From Lysobacteraceae bacterium (lineage in GTDB: Bacteria > Patescibacteriota > Patescibacteriia > JAACEG01), in the NCBI GenBank assembly GCA_011682665.1, contig JAACEG010000055.1, positions 1 to 6,133 of the forward strand: a stretch of 6,133 nt of DNA, given 5' to 3'. Under the pieces are notes generated by a model, which searched no databases, was not told the DNA's origin, and worked only from the letters and a program-made list of their open reading frames with translations. Shown one piece after another: positions 1-5,110 of this stretch (its first letter is position 1; each line of letters starts with the position of its first letter). Position numbers and translations under genes: made by a program.

Positions 1-555
1 AAAAGCTACTATTATGATTAAGGGCCAGCCTCCATAAGCTAAAACGTAAAAATAACTTAATATAAATAAAGGTAAATATTTTTTATTGAAAATAAAATAA
101 AGGCCTAAAAATAAAAAAATTAAAGACAAAGAGTTTGCTTTAATTAAAGAGATGCGAAAAATAAAAGGAGAGCTAGTTATCAAAATCATTACCCAAAGCA
201 GGGGCGCTTTTATTTTCTCTTTTTTTAGTAGCCAATAAAAAATCAAAACAAAAATTGCGTTGATTAAAGTTTGCAAAAATTTTATACCAATTAATTGATT
301 TGGGAAAAATATAGATGGAATTAAAAATAAATGATATAAAAAATGCTGGTCAATATAGCTGTCTTTTAAAGTTGTAAATTGCAAATAAGGAAAATTTTGG
401 ACAATTCCTTGTTTGCTCATAATTTCCGCCATTTTGGCATGATAAAATCCGTCTGGATCAGGGAAAACAGGCGCTGACTGCAAAAAAAGAAAAAACAGAA
501 AAGCAAAAAAGAAAATCAAAAAATAATCTATTTTATATTTTAAAAATTTTTCCAT
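1..555 (-). CDS. GT-C / STT3-like polytopic membrane protein, N-terminal part (runs off left edge)
   Basis: The reading frame is open from an ATG at 555 to the window edge (185 codons) with no stop, so the C-terminus is missing. Residues 11-28 form a very hydrophobic Phe/Leu-rich first membrane helix. It is followed at 32-42 by PDPDGFYHAKM, which resembles the acidic DxD-type motif in the first extracytoplasmic loop of GT-C glycosyltransferases and STT3/PglB-like oligosaccharyltransferases. A second motif at 66-75, SYIDQHFLYH, also recalls that family. Further helices lie at about 74-92, 97-110, 117-134, 143-156 and 160-176. By family it would be a membrane enzyme using a polyprenyl-linked sugar donor; the substrate cannot be told. 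It starts 4 bases after the U32 stop, so it is probably co-transcribed with that gene. No Shine-Dalgarno sequence is visible. It could also be a generic membrane protein without catalytic activity. Confidence 0.75.
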   Translation of the reverse strand, partial: MEKFLKYKIDYFLIFFFAFLFFLFLQSAPVFPDPDGFYHAKMAEIMSKQGIVQNFPYLQFTTLKDSYIDQHFLYHLFLIPSIFFPNQLIGIKFLQTLINAIFVLIFYWLLKKEKIKAPLLWVMILITSSPFIFRISLIKANSLSLIFLFLGLYFIFNKKYLPLFILSYFYVLAYGGWPLIIIVAF

Positions 556-559
556 AAAA

Positions 560-1869
560 TTATTTTTTTATCTTTTTTCTTATCACTGACATTTTTTCAA
601 TCTTATTTTTTGTTTCTATAATAATAATTTTATTTTGCCCACCGTGCGCTTCTTTTATTTTATCTCCATTTTCTTCATACATTTTTTTTACTTTTAATTT
701 TACTGTTTTGGATTTTGGTTGGATAATTTCCAAATTGTCATTTAAGAAAATAACATTATGAACTTTTAAATAAATTTTCCATTTTTTATTTTTTACTGAT
801 CTGATTACTTCGCCGACAAATTGATAATTTGTTATCTTGTGAGATTCTTTATAATTTTGTTGAGCGTTTTCTCTCCCAAATAAAAAACCAGTTATATAGC
901 CACGATGTGTTAAGGTTTGTAATTGTTTAAACAATCTATTTAATTCTTTTTTTCTTTCATCTTTTTTTAATTTTGATTTTAAAGCTTGGGAATAAATTTT
1001 TGACACAAAAGAAACATAAAAAATACTTTTATTTCTACCTTCAATTTTGAAAGAAGTTATTCCAGCTTTTTTTAATTCATCAAGATATTTTATTAAACAA
1101 AGATCTTTAGAGTTTAAAATATAGCTTCCTTGCGTATCTTCTTCTATCCTCAAAGCTTCTCCATTATATCCTTTTGGTTTGATGAAAAAATTATCATTTT
1201 GGCTTTTAATTTTTGAGTTTATGGATTTTTGACTAATTTTATATTTCCAGCGGCAGGGCTGAACACAATCGCCTAAATTAGCGCTACGTCCCGCAAGATA
1301 TGAGCTTAAAAGACATCGTCCAGAATAACTCATGCACATTGCGCCATGAACAAAATATTCTAATTTTAATTTTGGAATTTTTTTGTGTATTTCCGCGATT
1401 TCTTGCAAGGAAAGTTCGCGCGCTAAAATTATTTTTTTTACTCCTTGTTTGAACCAGAATTTAGCGCTTTCTAGATTAGTGCAATTTTCTTGCGTGCTAA
1501 GGCTAATGGGAATTTTAGGACAATATTTTTTTGCCAAAGCAATAACTCCTGGATCGGAAATTGTTATTTCGTTAGGTTTCCAATCATTTATTTTTTTGAA
1601 AAATTTAATAATTGGCTTTAAATGACGATTATGCGCGAAAATATTGACTGTAATATAAACCTTTTTATTTCTTTTATGCGCGTATTCAATAATGTTTTTA
1701 ATTTCGTCTTCTGAAAAATTATTTACGCCTGAACGTAAAGAAAATTCAGGAATACCAAGATAAATTGCGTCTGCGCCAAATTCCAAAGCATGTTTTGCTT
1801 TTTCAAAACTGCCGGCTGGCGCGATTAATTCTAATTTTTTAATTCTAATTTTTTAGTCTTTTTTTGCAT
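560..1869 (-). CDS. U32-family peptidase-like protein (YegQ/TrhP type), start disrupted by a 14-bp duplication
   Basis: The U32 signature EYFVHGAMCMSYSGRC is present, followed by GDCVQPCR. This gives four cysteines spaced C-x6-C-x15-C-x3-C, the family's presumed Fe-S ligands. The downstream blocks NSKDLC, FKIEGR and LTHRGYITGF, and a C-terminal beta-rich domain starting about YQFVGEV, point to the YegQ/TrhP branch. Members of that branch are known for prephenate-dependent tRNA wobble uridine hydroxylation; relatives (RlhA) act on 23S rRNA. Despite the name, peptidase activity is doubtful. The frame is open only from about 1852, and its sole usual-type start there is a TTG at 1786, inside the conserved FGADAIYLG strand. 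Upstream codons in the same frame read LELIAPAGSFEKAKHAL, the canonical N-terminus. An ATG at 1869 (MQKKTKKLEL) would join it exactly if one copy of the 14-bp repeat at 1827-1854 were absent, giving about 431 residues, close to the 453 of E. coli YegQ. As written, that ATG meets TAG at 1831-1833. Expression as shown would need a non-canonical ATT start (1843 or 1849) or slippage. Confidence 0.9.
1827..1854. repeat. Exact 14-bp tandem duplication in the U32 start region
   Basis: The unit AATTCTAATTTTTT (plus strand) occurs at 1827-1840 and again, identically, at 1841-1854. Fourteen is not a multiple of three, so the second copy moves the minus-strand ATG at 1869 out of frame with the U32 body. 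Deleting one copy gives MQKKTKKLELIAPAGSF, which matches the normal U32 start. Adding one A in an A-run would also restore the frame. It may be a recent replication-slippage mutation, a slippage-prone switch, or an assembly error. Confidence 0.9.
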
Positions 1870-1906
1870 ATAAAAATGATTTTTAAAAAATAAAGTCTTT
1901 TCTAAA

Positions 1907-1934
1907 ATTATATCATCTGAATAAACTTCCGCAA
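1907..1934 (-). promoter_or_regulatory. Sigma70 promoter for the U32 operon
   Basis: Read on the minus strand, a perfect TATAAT -10 box (1912-1907) with an extended TGA in front lies 16 bases after TTGCGG (1934-1929), a partial -35. Transcription would start near 1900 and leave a leader of about 30 bases before the ATG at 1869. This supports that ATG as the original U32 start. Confidence 0.6.
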
Positions 1935-1993
1935 GCAAAAAAATAATAATGGCTTATAATAGAAAATTAAAAATCAAGGATTAAAATTTATAG

Positions 1994-2023
1994 AAAAATA
2001 AAAACACCGATTGTTCGGTGTTT
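1994..2023 (-). terminator. Rho-independent terminator of the toxin-antitoxin operon
   Basis: A perfect 9-bp stem (2002-2010 with 2015-2023) closes a 4-base loop. On the minus strand it is followed immediately by TTATTTTT, a good U-tract. It lies just past the toxin stop at 2045. On the plus strand the T-tract is delayed and weaker, so the main function is minus-strand. Confidence 0.85.
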
Positions 2024-2044
2024 GATTATTTTTAATAAAATTTT

Positions 2045-2406
2045 TTATCTTTGAGTAACTCTAATTTTATTTTTTCCAATAATAACTAATTTGCCGCGCA
2101 AATCGGCTTGTTTATTTATAGTGGATATAAAACTCAAAATAATATTAACAATTTCATTTTTTTTCATTTTGCTTGTTAAAACAATTATAACACCATTGCT
2201 TTTAGATATATTAAAACGAAAAATATCTCCAAATCCTCTGTCATAAGTCAATAATATTTTTTTATTTTCATAAGCGAATTTAAAAATTGTTTCATCGTCA
2301 GAGCCGTTAATTTTGCGTCTCTAACAGTAACTATGTCAAAACCGCTTTGGCGCAGAGAGAAGACAATATCCCAGTTAATACATTCATCAGCGAATATTTT
2401 AAGCAT
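2045..2406 (-). pseudogene. DUF5615 PIN-like toxin, frameshifted
   Basis: The N-terminal frame starts at ATG 2406 and reads MLKIFADECINWDIVFSLRQ, then SGFDIVTVRDA, typical of DUF5615. It has the LADE-type acidic residues (D7, E8) that belong to the PIN-like nuclease site. After codon 31 (GCA, 2316-2314) the original frame loses similarity and ends soon after. The shifted frame continues INGSDDETIFKFAYENKK, then ILLTYDRGFGDIF, and ends at 2045 with GKLVIIGKNKIR, the usual family C-terminus. The shift maps to an A-run at 2314-2311: one extra A would give D-A-K-I-N-G-S-D and an intact protein of about 119 residues, normal for the family. DUF5615 proteins are known as putative RNase toxins paired with DUF433 antitoxins, and one such gene lies just upstream here. 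As sequenced, the toxin should be inactive unless slippage in the A-run rescues it. Confidence 0.85.
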
Positions 2407-2457
2407 AAAAAATTTCTAATTAGATTTTATTTCTAAAATCTCTTCTTTGCCTAAAAC

Positions 2458-2667
2458 TTAAGCAGCATATCTTAAAGCAATTTTAGCGTCAGCAATAGTA
2501 ATATTAGGATATTGTTTTGGAATATCCGTTAAATTATAACCGCTTTGCAAAAGATAGAGAATATCAGTTATGGCAATTCTTGTGCCTTTGATACAAGGCT
2601 TGCCAAATCTAACTTTTTGCTTAATAACAATACCTCTTGGAGCAGTAATTTTGATAGCTTGATCCAT
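2458..2667 (-). CDS. DUF433 antitoxin, probably C-terminally truncated by a premature TAA
   Basis: This 69-residue protein matches the DUF433 pattern well: GKPCIKGTRIAITDIL at about residues 23-38, then LLQSGYNLTDIPKQYPNIT and ADAKIALRYAA. The family has a winged-helix/HTH-like fold and acts as the antitoxin of PIN-like DUF5615 toxins, usually binding its own promoter. It starts at ATG 2667, 33 bases below a good -10 box. The frame ends with YAA-TAA but continues past the stop as VLGKEEILEIKSN and ends at TAG (2418-2416), 9 bases before the toxin ATG. That tail looks like a normal DUF433 C-terminus, so the TAA at 2460-2458 probably replaced a sense codon such as GAA. The DNA-binding core is complete; the missing 14 residues may be the toxin-contacting part (inference). 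Confidence 0.85.
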   Translation of the reverse strand: MDQAIKITAPRGIVIKQKVRFGKPCIKGTRIAITDILYLLQSGYNLTDIPKQYPNITIADAKIALRYAA

Positions 2668-2699
2668 AAAATTAAAAATTAATATTTTACTATAATTTC

Positions 2700-2727
2700 A
2701 GTATAGCAAATTAACAATTTGTTTCAA
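2700..2727 (-). promoter_or_regulatory. Promoter of the toxin-antitoxin operon
   Basis: On the minus strand, TTGAAA (2727-2722) and TATACT (2705-2700) are separated by 16 bases, with an extended TGC before the -10. The expected start point is near 2693, about 26 bases before the antitoxin ATG. Confidence 0.65.
2707..2721. promoter_or_regulatory. Candidate antitoxin operator (inverted repeat in the promoter spacer)
   Basis: CAAATT and AATTTG form a perfect 6-3-6 inverted repeat that occupies nearly all of the spacer between -35 and -10. A second imperfect dyad, CTATA...TATAG, overlaps the -10 (2706-2690). DUF433 antitoxins are expected to repress their own operon, so this is the natural binding site; A+T-rich palindromes also occur by chance. 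Confidence 0.4.
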
Positions 2728-2774
2728 TATAAAAAATAAACATTTAATATTTTAAAATAATAACCGCATTGTTA

Positions 2775-2802
2775 TTGATTTTTTTGTTTAATATGATATT
2801 AT
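2775..2802 (+). promoter_or_regulatory. Possible distal promoter upstream of the riboswitch
   Basis: TTGATT (2775-2780) and TATTAT (2797-2802) are 16 bases apart, with TGA directly before the -10. It would start near 2809, about 60 bases before the proximal start. The short ORF MNNNSNDY between the two promoters is probably chance. Confidence 0.35.
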
Positions 2803-2836
2803 GTTGATAGAAAATGAATAACAATTCAAATGACTA

Positions 2837-2864
2837 TTGACAGAATTTATTTAGATGATATAAT
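2837..2864 (+). promoter_or_regulatory. Consensus sigma70 promoter driving the SAM riboswitch transcript
   Basis: Perfect TTGACA (2837-2842) and perfect TATAAT (2859-2864) are separated by 16 bases, with an extended TGA before the -10. Transcription should start near 2871, about 11 bases before the aptamer. This is the strongest promoter in the window and suggests high transcription when methionine/SAM is low. Confidence 0.85.
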
Positions 2865-2881
2865 ACAATTATACAATTTAA

Positions 2882-2983
2882 TTTATCAAGAGTGCAGTAA
2901 GGGACTTAGCCCAATGACCTGCCAGCAACCCCGAAAATTATTTTCGGAAGGTGCTAATTCTAAGCCCGAAAGGGGAAGATAAA
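2882..2983 (+). promoter_or_regulatory. SAM-I (S-box) riboswitch aptamer
   Basis: The S-box core is clear. P1 pairs TTTATC (2882-2887) with GATAAA (2978-2983) and is followed by the conserved AAGAG. P2 has GCAG/CTGC (2894-2897 with 2919-2922) and GGG/CCC (2901-2903 with 2910-2912). CAATGA and CAGCAACC are conserved. P3 pairs ACC and CCGAAAA with TTTTCGG and GGT (2928-2952). GGTGCTAATTC is conserved. P4 is CCC-GAAA-GGG (2965-2974) with a GNRA loop. The pseudoknot is preserved by covariation: CTTAG in the P2 loop (2905-2909) pairs with CTAAG (2960-2964), where many family members have CTGG/CCAG. Binding of S-adenosylmethionine would stabilise P1 and allow the terminator just downstream. The usual S-box targets are metK, methionine synthesis or uptake and sulfur assimilation, none of which is visible downstream here. 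Confidence 0.95.
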
Positions 2984-2994
2984 AAATATTTTTT

Positions 2995-3023
2995 AAACTT
3001 TCTCTTTTTGGGAAAGTTTTTTT
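2995..3023 (+). terminator. SAM-riboswitch expression-platform terminator
   Basis: A 10-bp stem (2995-3004 with 3010-3019, one G-U pair) closes a five-T loop and runs straight into T7 (3017-3023), followed by the ATG at 3045. A competing antiterminator is visible. AAGGGGAAG (2970-2978), which spans the P4 3' arm and the start of the P1 3' arm, can pair over nine positions with CTTTCTCTT (2998-3006) in the terminator. So SAM present means terminator formed (OFF), and SAM absent means read-through (ON), the standard S-box logic. Confidence 0.88.
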
Positions 3024-3044
3024 AATTATTTAATAATTACTAAA

Positions 3045-3320
3045 ATGAACATTATCTCAAAAAAAATTAAAAAGTGTGAAAAATGCGGTTATTATCATGG
3101 CTTTATAAATGAAAAATTTAATGGAAAAGTCCCTGTAGTTTGTTATTGCGATTTATCATCAGGAAGAGCGAATGAACTTAATCCTGTTATAATTGGATTT
3201 CCTGATGGAAGATTGCTTTGGAAGCCAATTTCTGATTATAAGGATGAAAATGGAAAATTTCGGCATATTCCATATTTTGCTATGGGATCTTCGATTCCAA
3301 GTCAAAAATCAAAAATATGA
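3045..3320 (+). CDS. Uncharacterised 91-residue protein with CxxC...CxC, first gene under the SAM riboswitch
   Basis: I do not recognise the family with confidence. The N-terminus carries CEKC (C11, C14) followed by GYYHGF and, after about 18 residues, CYC (C33, C35). This is a plausible zinc-binding C-x2-C-x18-C-x-C site. The C-terminal half has PISDYKDENGKFRHIPYF (residues 61-78), a Tyr/Pro/His-rich stretch that looks like a conserved motif rather than random sequence. There is no signal peptide or membrane segment, so it is probably cytosolic. The ATG lies 22 bases after the riboswitch terminator T-run, with no Shine-Dalgarno sequence. The TGA stop overlaps the next start (ATGA), so the two genes are probably translationally coupled. 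By position it should be repressed by SAM. The role is unknown; a sulfur, methionine or metal-related job would be inference from regulation alone. Confidence 0.7.
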   Translation: MNIISKKIKKCEKCGYYHGFINEKFNGKVPVVCYCDLSSGRANELNPVIIGFPDGRLLWKPISDYKDENGKFRHIPYFAMGSSIPSQKSKI

Positions 3321-3727
3321 GCTTTAAAAATAATTTAAAACGAGGAGTATTATTTGGATTTGTACCTCATCCTTTAAAAATAAAGGAAAGGTCAGAATTG
3401 AATGTTTTTCCTTTTAATGTTCTTTTTATGCAATATGGGACAAGGGATGGAAGGATAATTACTGGAACTGCAATTTATGAACCAGATTTGAAAACATTTA
3501 AACAAAATGACAATAAATGTTCTATAGAATATCATAATATCTATGGAGACAATTGTTGGCTTTTAATTCAATACGATGAAACTAAAGAAAATTATTTTGG
3601 TGAAAAATTTGTGAATGAAAAGTCGGTGATGATGGCAGACGGAACGGAATGGAATATATTTTTTATACATTTTACTATGGGTGGTTTATTTAAAGGAGAA
3701 GCATGTAAAATTGAGATACTAAAGTAA
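3317..3727 (+). CDS. Uncharacterised 136-residue protein, second gene of the SAM-riboswitch operon
   Basis: I do not recognise this family. The ATG overlaps the preceding stop by four bases (ATGA), indicating translational coupling. The protein looks soluble and mostly beta-stranded: alternating hydrophobic stretches such as VLFGFVPHPLKI (11-22), FNVLFMQYG (33-41), RIITGTAIYEP (46-56), CWLLIQYDE (80-88) and EWNIFFIHFTMGG (111-123). Three cysteines (68, 80, 130) do not form an evident metal site. There is no signal peptide or transmembrane helix. Codon use is A+T-rich like its neighbours. Being the last gene before a 300-base gap, it probably ends the riboswitch-controlled unit, although no clear terminator follows. 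Only the small overlapping gene and shared regulation hint at function; the two products may act together. Confidence 0.7.
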   Translation: MSFKNNLKRGVLFGFVPHPLKIKERSELNVFPFNVLFMQYGTRDGRIITGTAIYEPDLKTFKQNDNKCSIEYHNIYGDNCWLLIQYDETKENYFGEKFVNEKSVMMADGTEWNIFFIHFTMGGLFKGEACKIEILK

Positions 3728-3773
3728 ATAAAAATTTCAGCGGTTCGGCTGGCATGTTTTAAAAAATTATTAT

Positions 3774-3878
3774 ATGAAAAAACGTTTTTCAACAAAAAGA
3801 TTATTAATTCCATTGAAATTTTCAGCCGAAGAAGCATTAAGGCAAATTAAGCAAGTTTTTAAAATTGGAACGAAGTAA
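3774..3878 (+). CDS. Possible 34-residue small protein
   Basis: ATG at 3774 opens a frame reading MKKRFSTKRLLIPLKFS, then AEEALRQIKQVFKIGTK, ending in TAA. The basic N-terminus followed by an amphipathic helix (AEEALRQIKQVF) looks more protein-like than chance, and it lies alone between two genes. No recognised family or ribosome binding site. It could be a remnant of a longer gene: another frame just downstream reads NWNEVKIVEKLRKLKNDSL before a stop. Low confidence. Confidence 0.35.
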   Translation: MKKRFSTKRLLIPLKFSAEEALRQIKQVFKIGTK

Positions 3879-4032
3879 AAATAGTTGAAAAGTTGCGCAA
3901 GCTTAAAAACGACTCATTATATTTATGTAGTTAATATTAGAAAAGATATTGATAGTACAAAATTTTTTGTAGTTTTTAGAGCTTTTTGCCTTGATTTATT
4001 GATAAATTTGTGATAATGTAGCAAATAATAAC
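3879..4032. other. Intergenic stretch, apart from a possible promoter
   Basis: Short out-of-phase coding-like fragments (VEKLRKLKNDSLYL in one frame, THYIYVVNIRKDIDSTKFF in another) suggest gene decay but cannot be assigned. No RNA gene, repeat or strong terminator was found. The only regulatory signal is the promoter candidate near its right end. Confidence 0.4.
3991..4017 (+). promoter_or_regulatory. Possible promoter for the small membrane protein gene
   Basis: TTGATT (3991-3996) precedes GATAAT (4012-4017) by 15 bases, with an extended TGT before the -10. The start would be near 4024, leaving a very short leader before the ATG at 4033. The short spacer lowers confidence. Confidence 0.35.
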
Positions 4033-4371
4033 ATGATTATGGATAATTTAAAAAAAATAAAATTTTCAAAAATTCCCGCTATTGTGGCAATAATTTCTTT
4101 GCTTTTGACTTTTATTGATTGGCATTCTTATGGTTATTACACTTTTATGAAGTTTATTGTGACGGGAGTAATGATTTATTATGCTCATTACATTTATATA
4201 GAAGTTAAAAAAGTAGATTATTGGTTTTGGATTTTAGTAGGCATCGCGATTCTTTTTAATCCAATTATTCCGATTCACTTAGGAGATAAAACTTTATGGG
4301 GAATTATTGATATTTTAGTAATCGGATTTTTAATTGGGGTAGTTGTTAAATTTGGAAAAAATTATAAATAA
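4033..4371 (+). CDS. Small four-helix membrane protein, DUF6804-like
   Basis: The 112-residue protein has four predicted membrane helices at about 14-27, 36-56, 63-79 and 88-105, with a short basic cytoplasmic N-terminus (KKIKFSK). The motifs YYTFMKFIVTGVMIYYA, WFWILVGIAILFNPIIPIHL and the downstream W..ID resemble the DUF6804 family, for which no function is established to my knowledge. The assignment is from memory of the pattern, so it is moderate. Translation could start at ATG 4033 or at the internal ATG 4039 (MDNLKK); neither has a Shine-Dalgarno sequence. A promoter candidate ends 16 bases upstream. The gene stands apart from its neighbours by 90 bases or more and is probably transcribed alone. 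Confidence 0.75.
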   Translation: MIMDNLKKIKFSKIPAIVAIISLLLTFIDWHSYGYYTFMKFIVTGVMIYYAHYIYIEVKKVDYWFWILVGIAILFNPIIPIHLGDKTLWGIIDILVIGFLIGVVVKFGKNYK

Positions 4372-4462
4372 AATTTTTTGTAATTTTAGCGTTTTATTTA
4401 TTCTATGAACGAACTTATGTTATTATTATAGATAATGAACCAAGAAATATAAAAATAGTTTT

Positions 4463-4747
4463 ATGCAAAAAATAATTAAGAAACAAGAAGTTTAAAAAGG
4501 CGATTGGATTATTGTTGGTAGTGGAGTTAGTAAAAAATATGCAGTTGTTTGTCAAATAGATCAAGATAATCAATTTGATGATATTAAAGCTGAGATTGTG
4601 TATTTAGATTGCAAGCGGGCAATTACTGAGAATGTAATTTGGTCTAAGGATCATTGGAAATTTGAAAATCCAAATCCCTGCGTTGGTTACGCGGATAATT
4701 ATCCGCGTTTAAGCGATTTTGTTGCCATATTAAGGCGAGTTTATTAG
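4463..4747 (+). pseudogene. Orphan gene interrupted by TAA at codon 11
   Basis: From ATG 4463 the frame reads MQKIIKKQEV, then TAA (4493-4495), then continues open for 83 codons to TAG at 4747. The continuation is clearly protein-like: KGDWIIVGSGVSKKYAVV, then CQIDQDNQFDDIKAEIV, and later YADNYPRLSDFVAILRRVY. It has no usable start codon near its beginning (first candidate GTG at about 4598). The TAA probably replaced AAA, CAA or GAA; with it reverted the product would be 94 residues. It is likely a small soluble protein of unknown family. It ends 22 bases before the next gene, so it may have been the first gene of that operon. The alternative is a sequencing error or an undetected non-canonical start after the TAA. 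Confidence 0.65.
4689..4708. repeat. Perfect 20-bp palindrome
   Basis: ACGCGGATAATTATCCGCGT is identical to its reverse complement and unusually rich in CG steps for this A+T-rich window. It lies near the 3' end of the broken gene, where it encodes YADNYPR. It is not followed by a T-run, so it is not a standard terminator. It could be a dimeric protein-binding site or an RNA hairpin. Confidence 0.8.
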
Positions 4748-4769
4748 AAAAATTTATTAATTTTCAAAA

Positions 4770-5078
4770 ATGAAAAATTTTTTTACAAAATTTAAATTGC
4801 ATACCATAAAGTCAATTGAAAAAGAAATAATAGAAGATCAAAAAAGATTAAATAAAATTGAATATATACTAAGAGAGGAATATAGCGAACCTGATGCTTT
4901 TATTTTAGAACATGAAATGATAGAAATTAAAAAATATGATAAAATTTTAAATTTAAAAAGACAACATAAACTTGATAGAAGAAATGGTTGGGCATCAAGA
5001 TTTATCTGGTCAGTTTTGGCTCCAATAATTGTTGCTGTGTTAGTTTCTTTATTAATTAATATTTTGATTAAAAATTAA
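4770..5078 (+). CDS. Small coiled-coil protein with C-terminal membrane anchor
   Basis: This 102-residue protein has a basic start, a long charged helical region (about 13-70, rich in Glu/Lys with heptad-like Ile/Leu, probably coiled coil), and one hydrophobic segment near the C-terminus (about 78-99, WSVLAPIIVAVLVSLLINIL) ending in the short tail IKN. The topology suggests a tail-anchored protein with its body in the cytoplasm. No recognised family. It starts 22 bases after the broken gene and ends 32 bases before the zinc-ribbon gene, so the three probably formed one transcript. The ATG is preceded only by A-rich sequence. It may tether a partner, perhaps the coiled-coil protein encoded next, to the membrane; that is inference from gene order. 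Confidence 0.7.
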   Translation: MKNFFTKFKLHTIKSIEKEIIEDQKRLNKIEYILREEYSEPDAFILEHEMIEIKKYDKILNLKRQHKLDRRNGWASRFIWSVLAPIIVAVLVSLLINILIKN

Positions 5079-5110
5079 TTTTAAAAATATATTTAACAAT
5101 ATGAATTTTT

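Noticed and set aside
1383..1625. 80-codon plus-strand frame
   Set aside because: It lies opposite the conserved U32 coding region and has no protein-like features; antisense shadow.
2814..2840. Leader peptide MNNNSNDY between the two tandem promoters
   Set aside because: Upstream of the proximal transcription start, no Met/Cys run and no attenuator; the riboswitch already explains control.
3735..3760. Hairpin TCAGC-GGTTCG-GCTGG after the 136-residue gene as a terminator
   Set aside because: Only five pairs (one G-U) and no immediate T-run; too weak to call.
3592..3837. 81-codon minus-strand frame
   Set aside because: Mostly antisense to the 136-residue gene and the small ORF; low-complexity hydrophobic translation and no promoter.
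4362..4394. A/T-only inverted repeat after the DUF6804-like gene as a terminator
   Set aside because: The stem has no G-C pairs and the loop is long; expected by chance in such A+T-rich DNA.
4415..4462. Short ATG-led peptides (MNELMLLL, MNQEI) before the broken gene
   Set aside because: Eight codons or fewer, no ribosome binding site, no reason to treat as leaders.
2458..4495. TAA reassigned as a sense codon
   Set aside because: Two genes have in-frame TAA with coding-like continuation, but intact genes such as those ending at 3727, 4371 and 6016 use TAA as their natural stop, so mutation or error is simpler.
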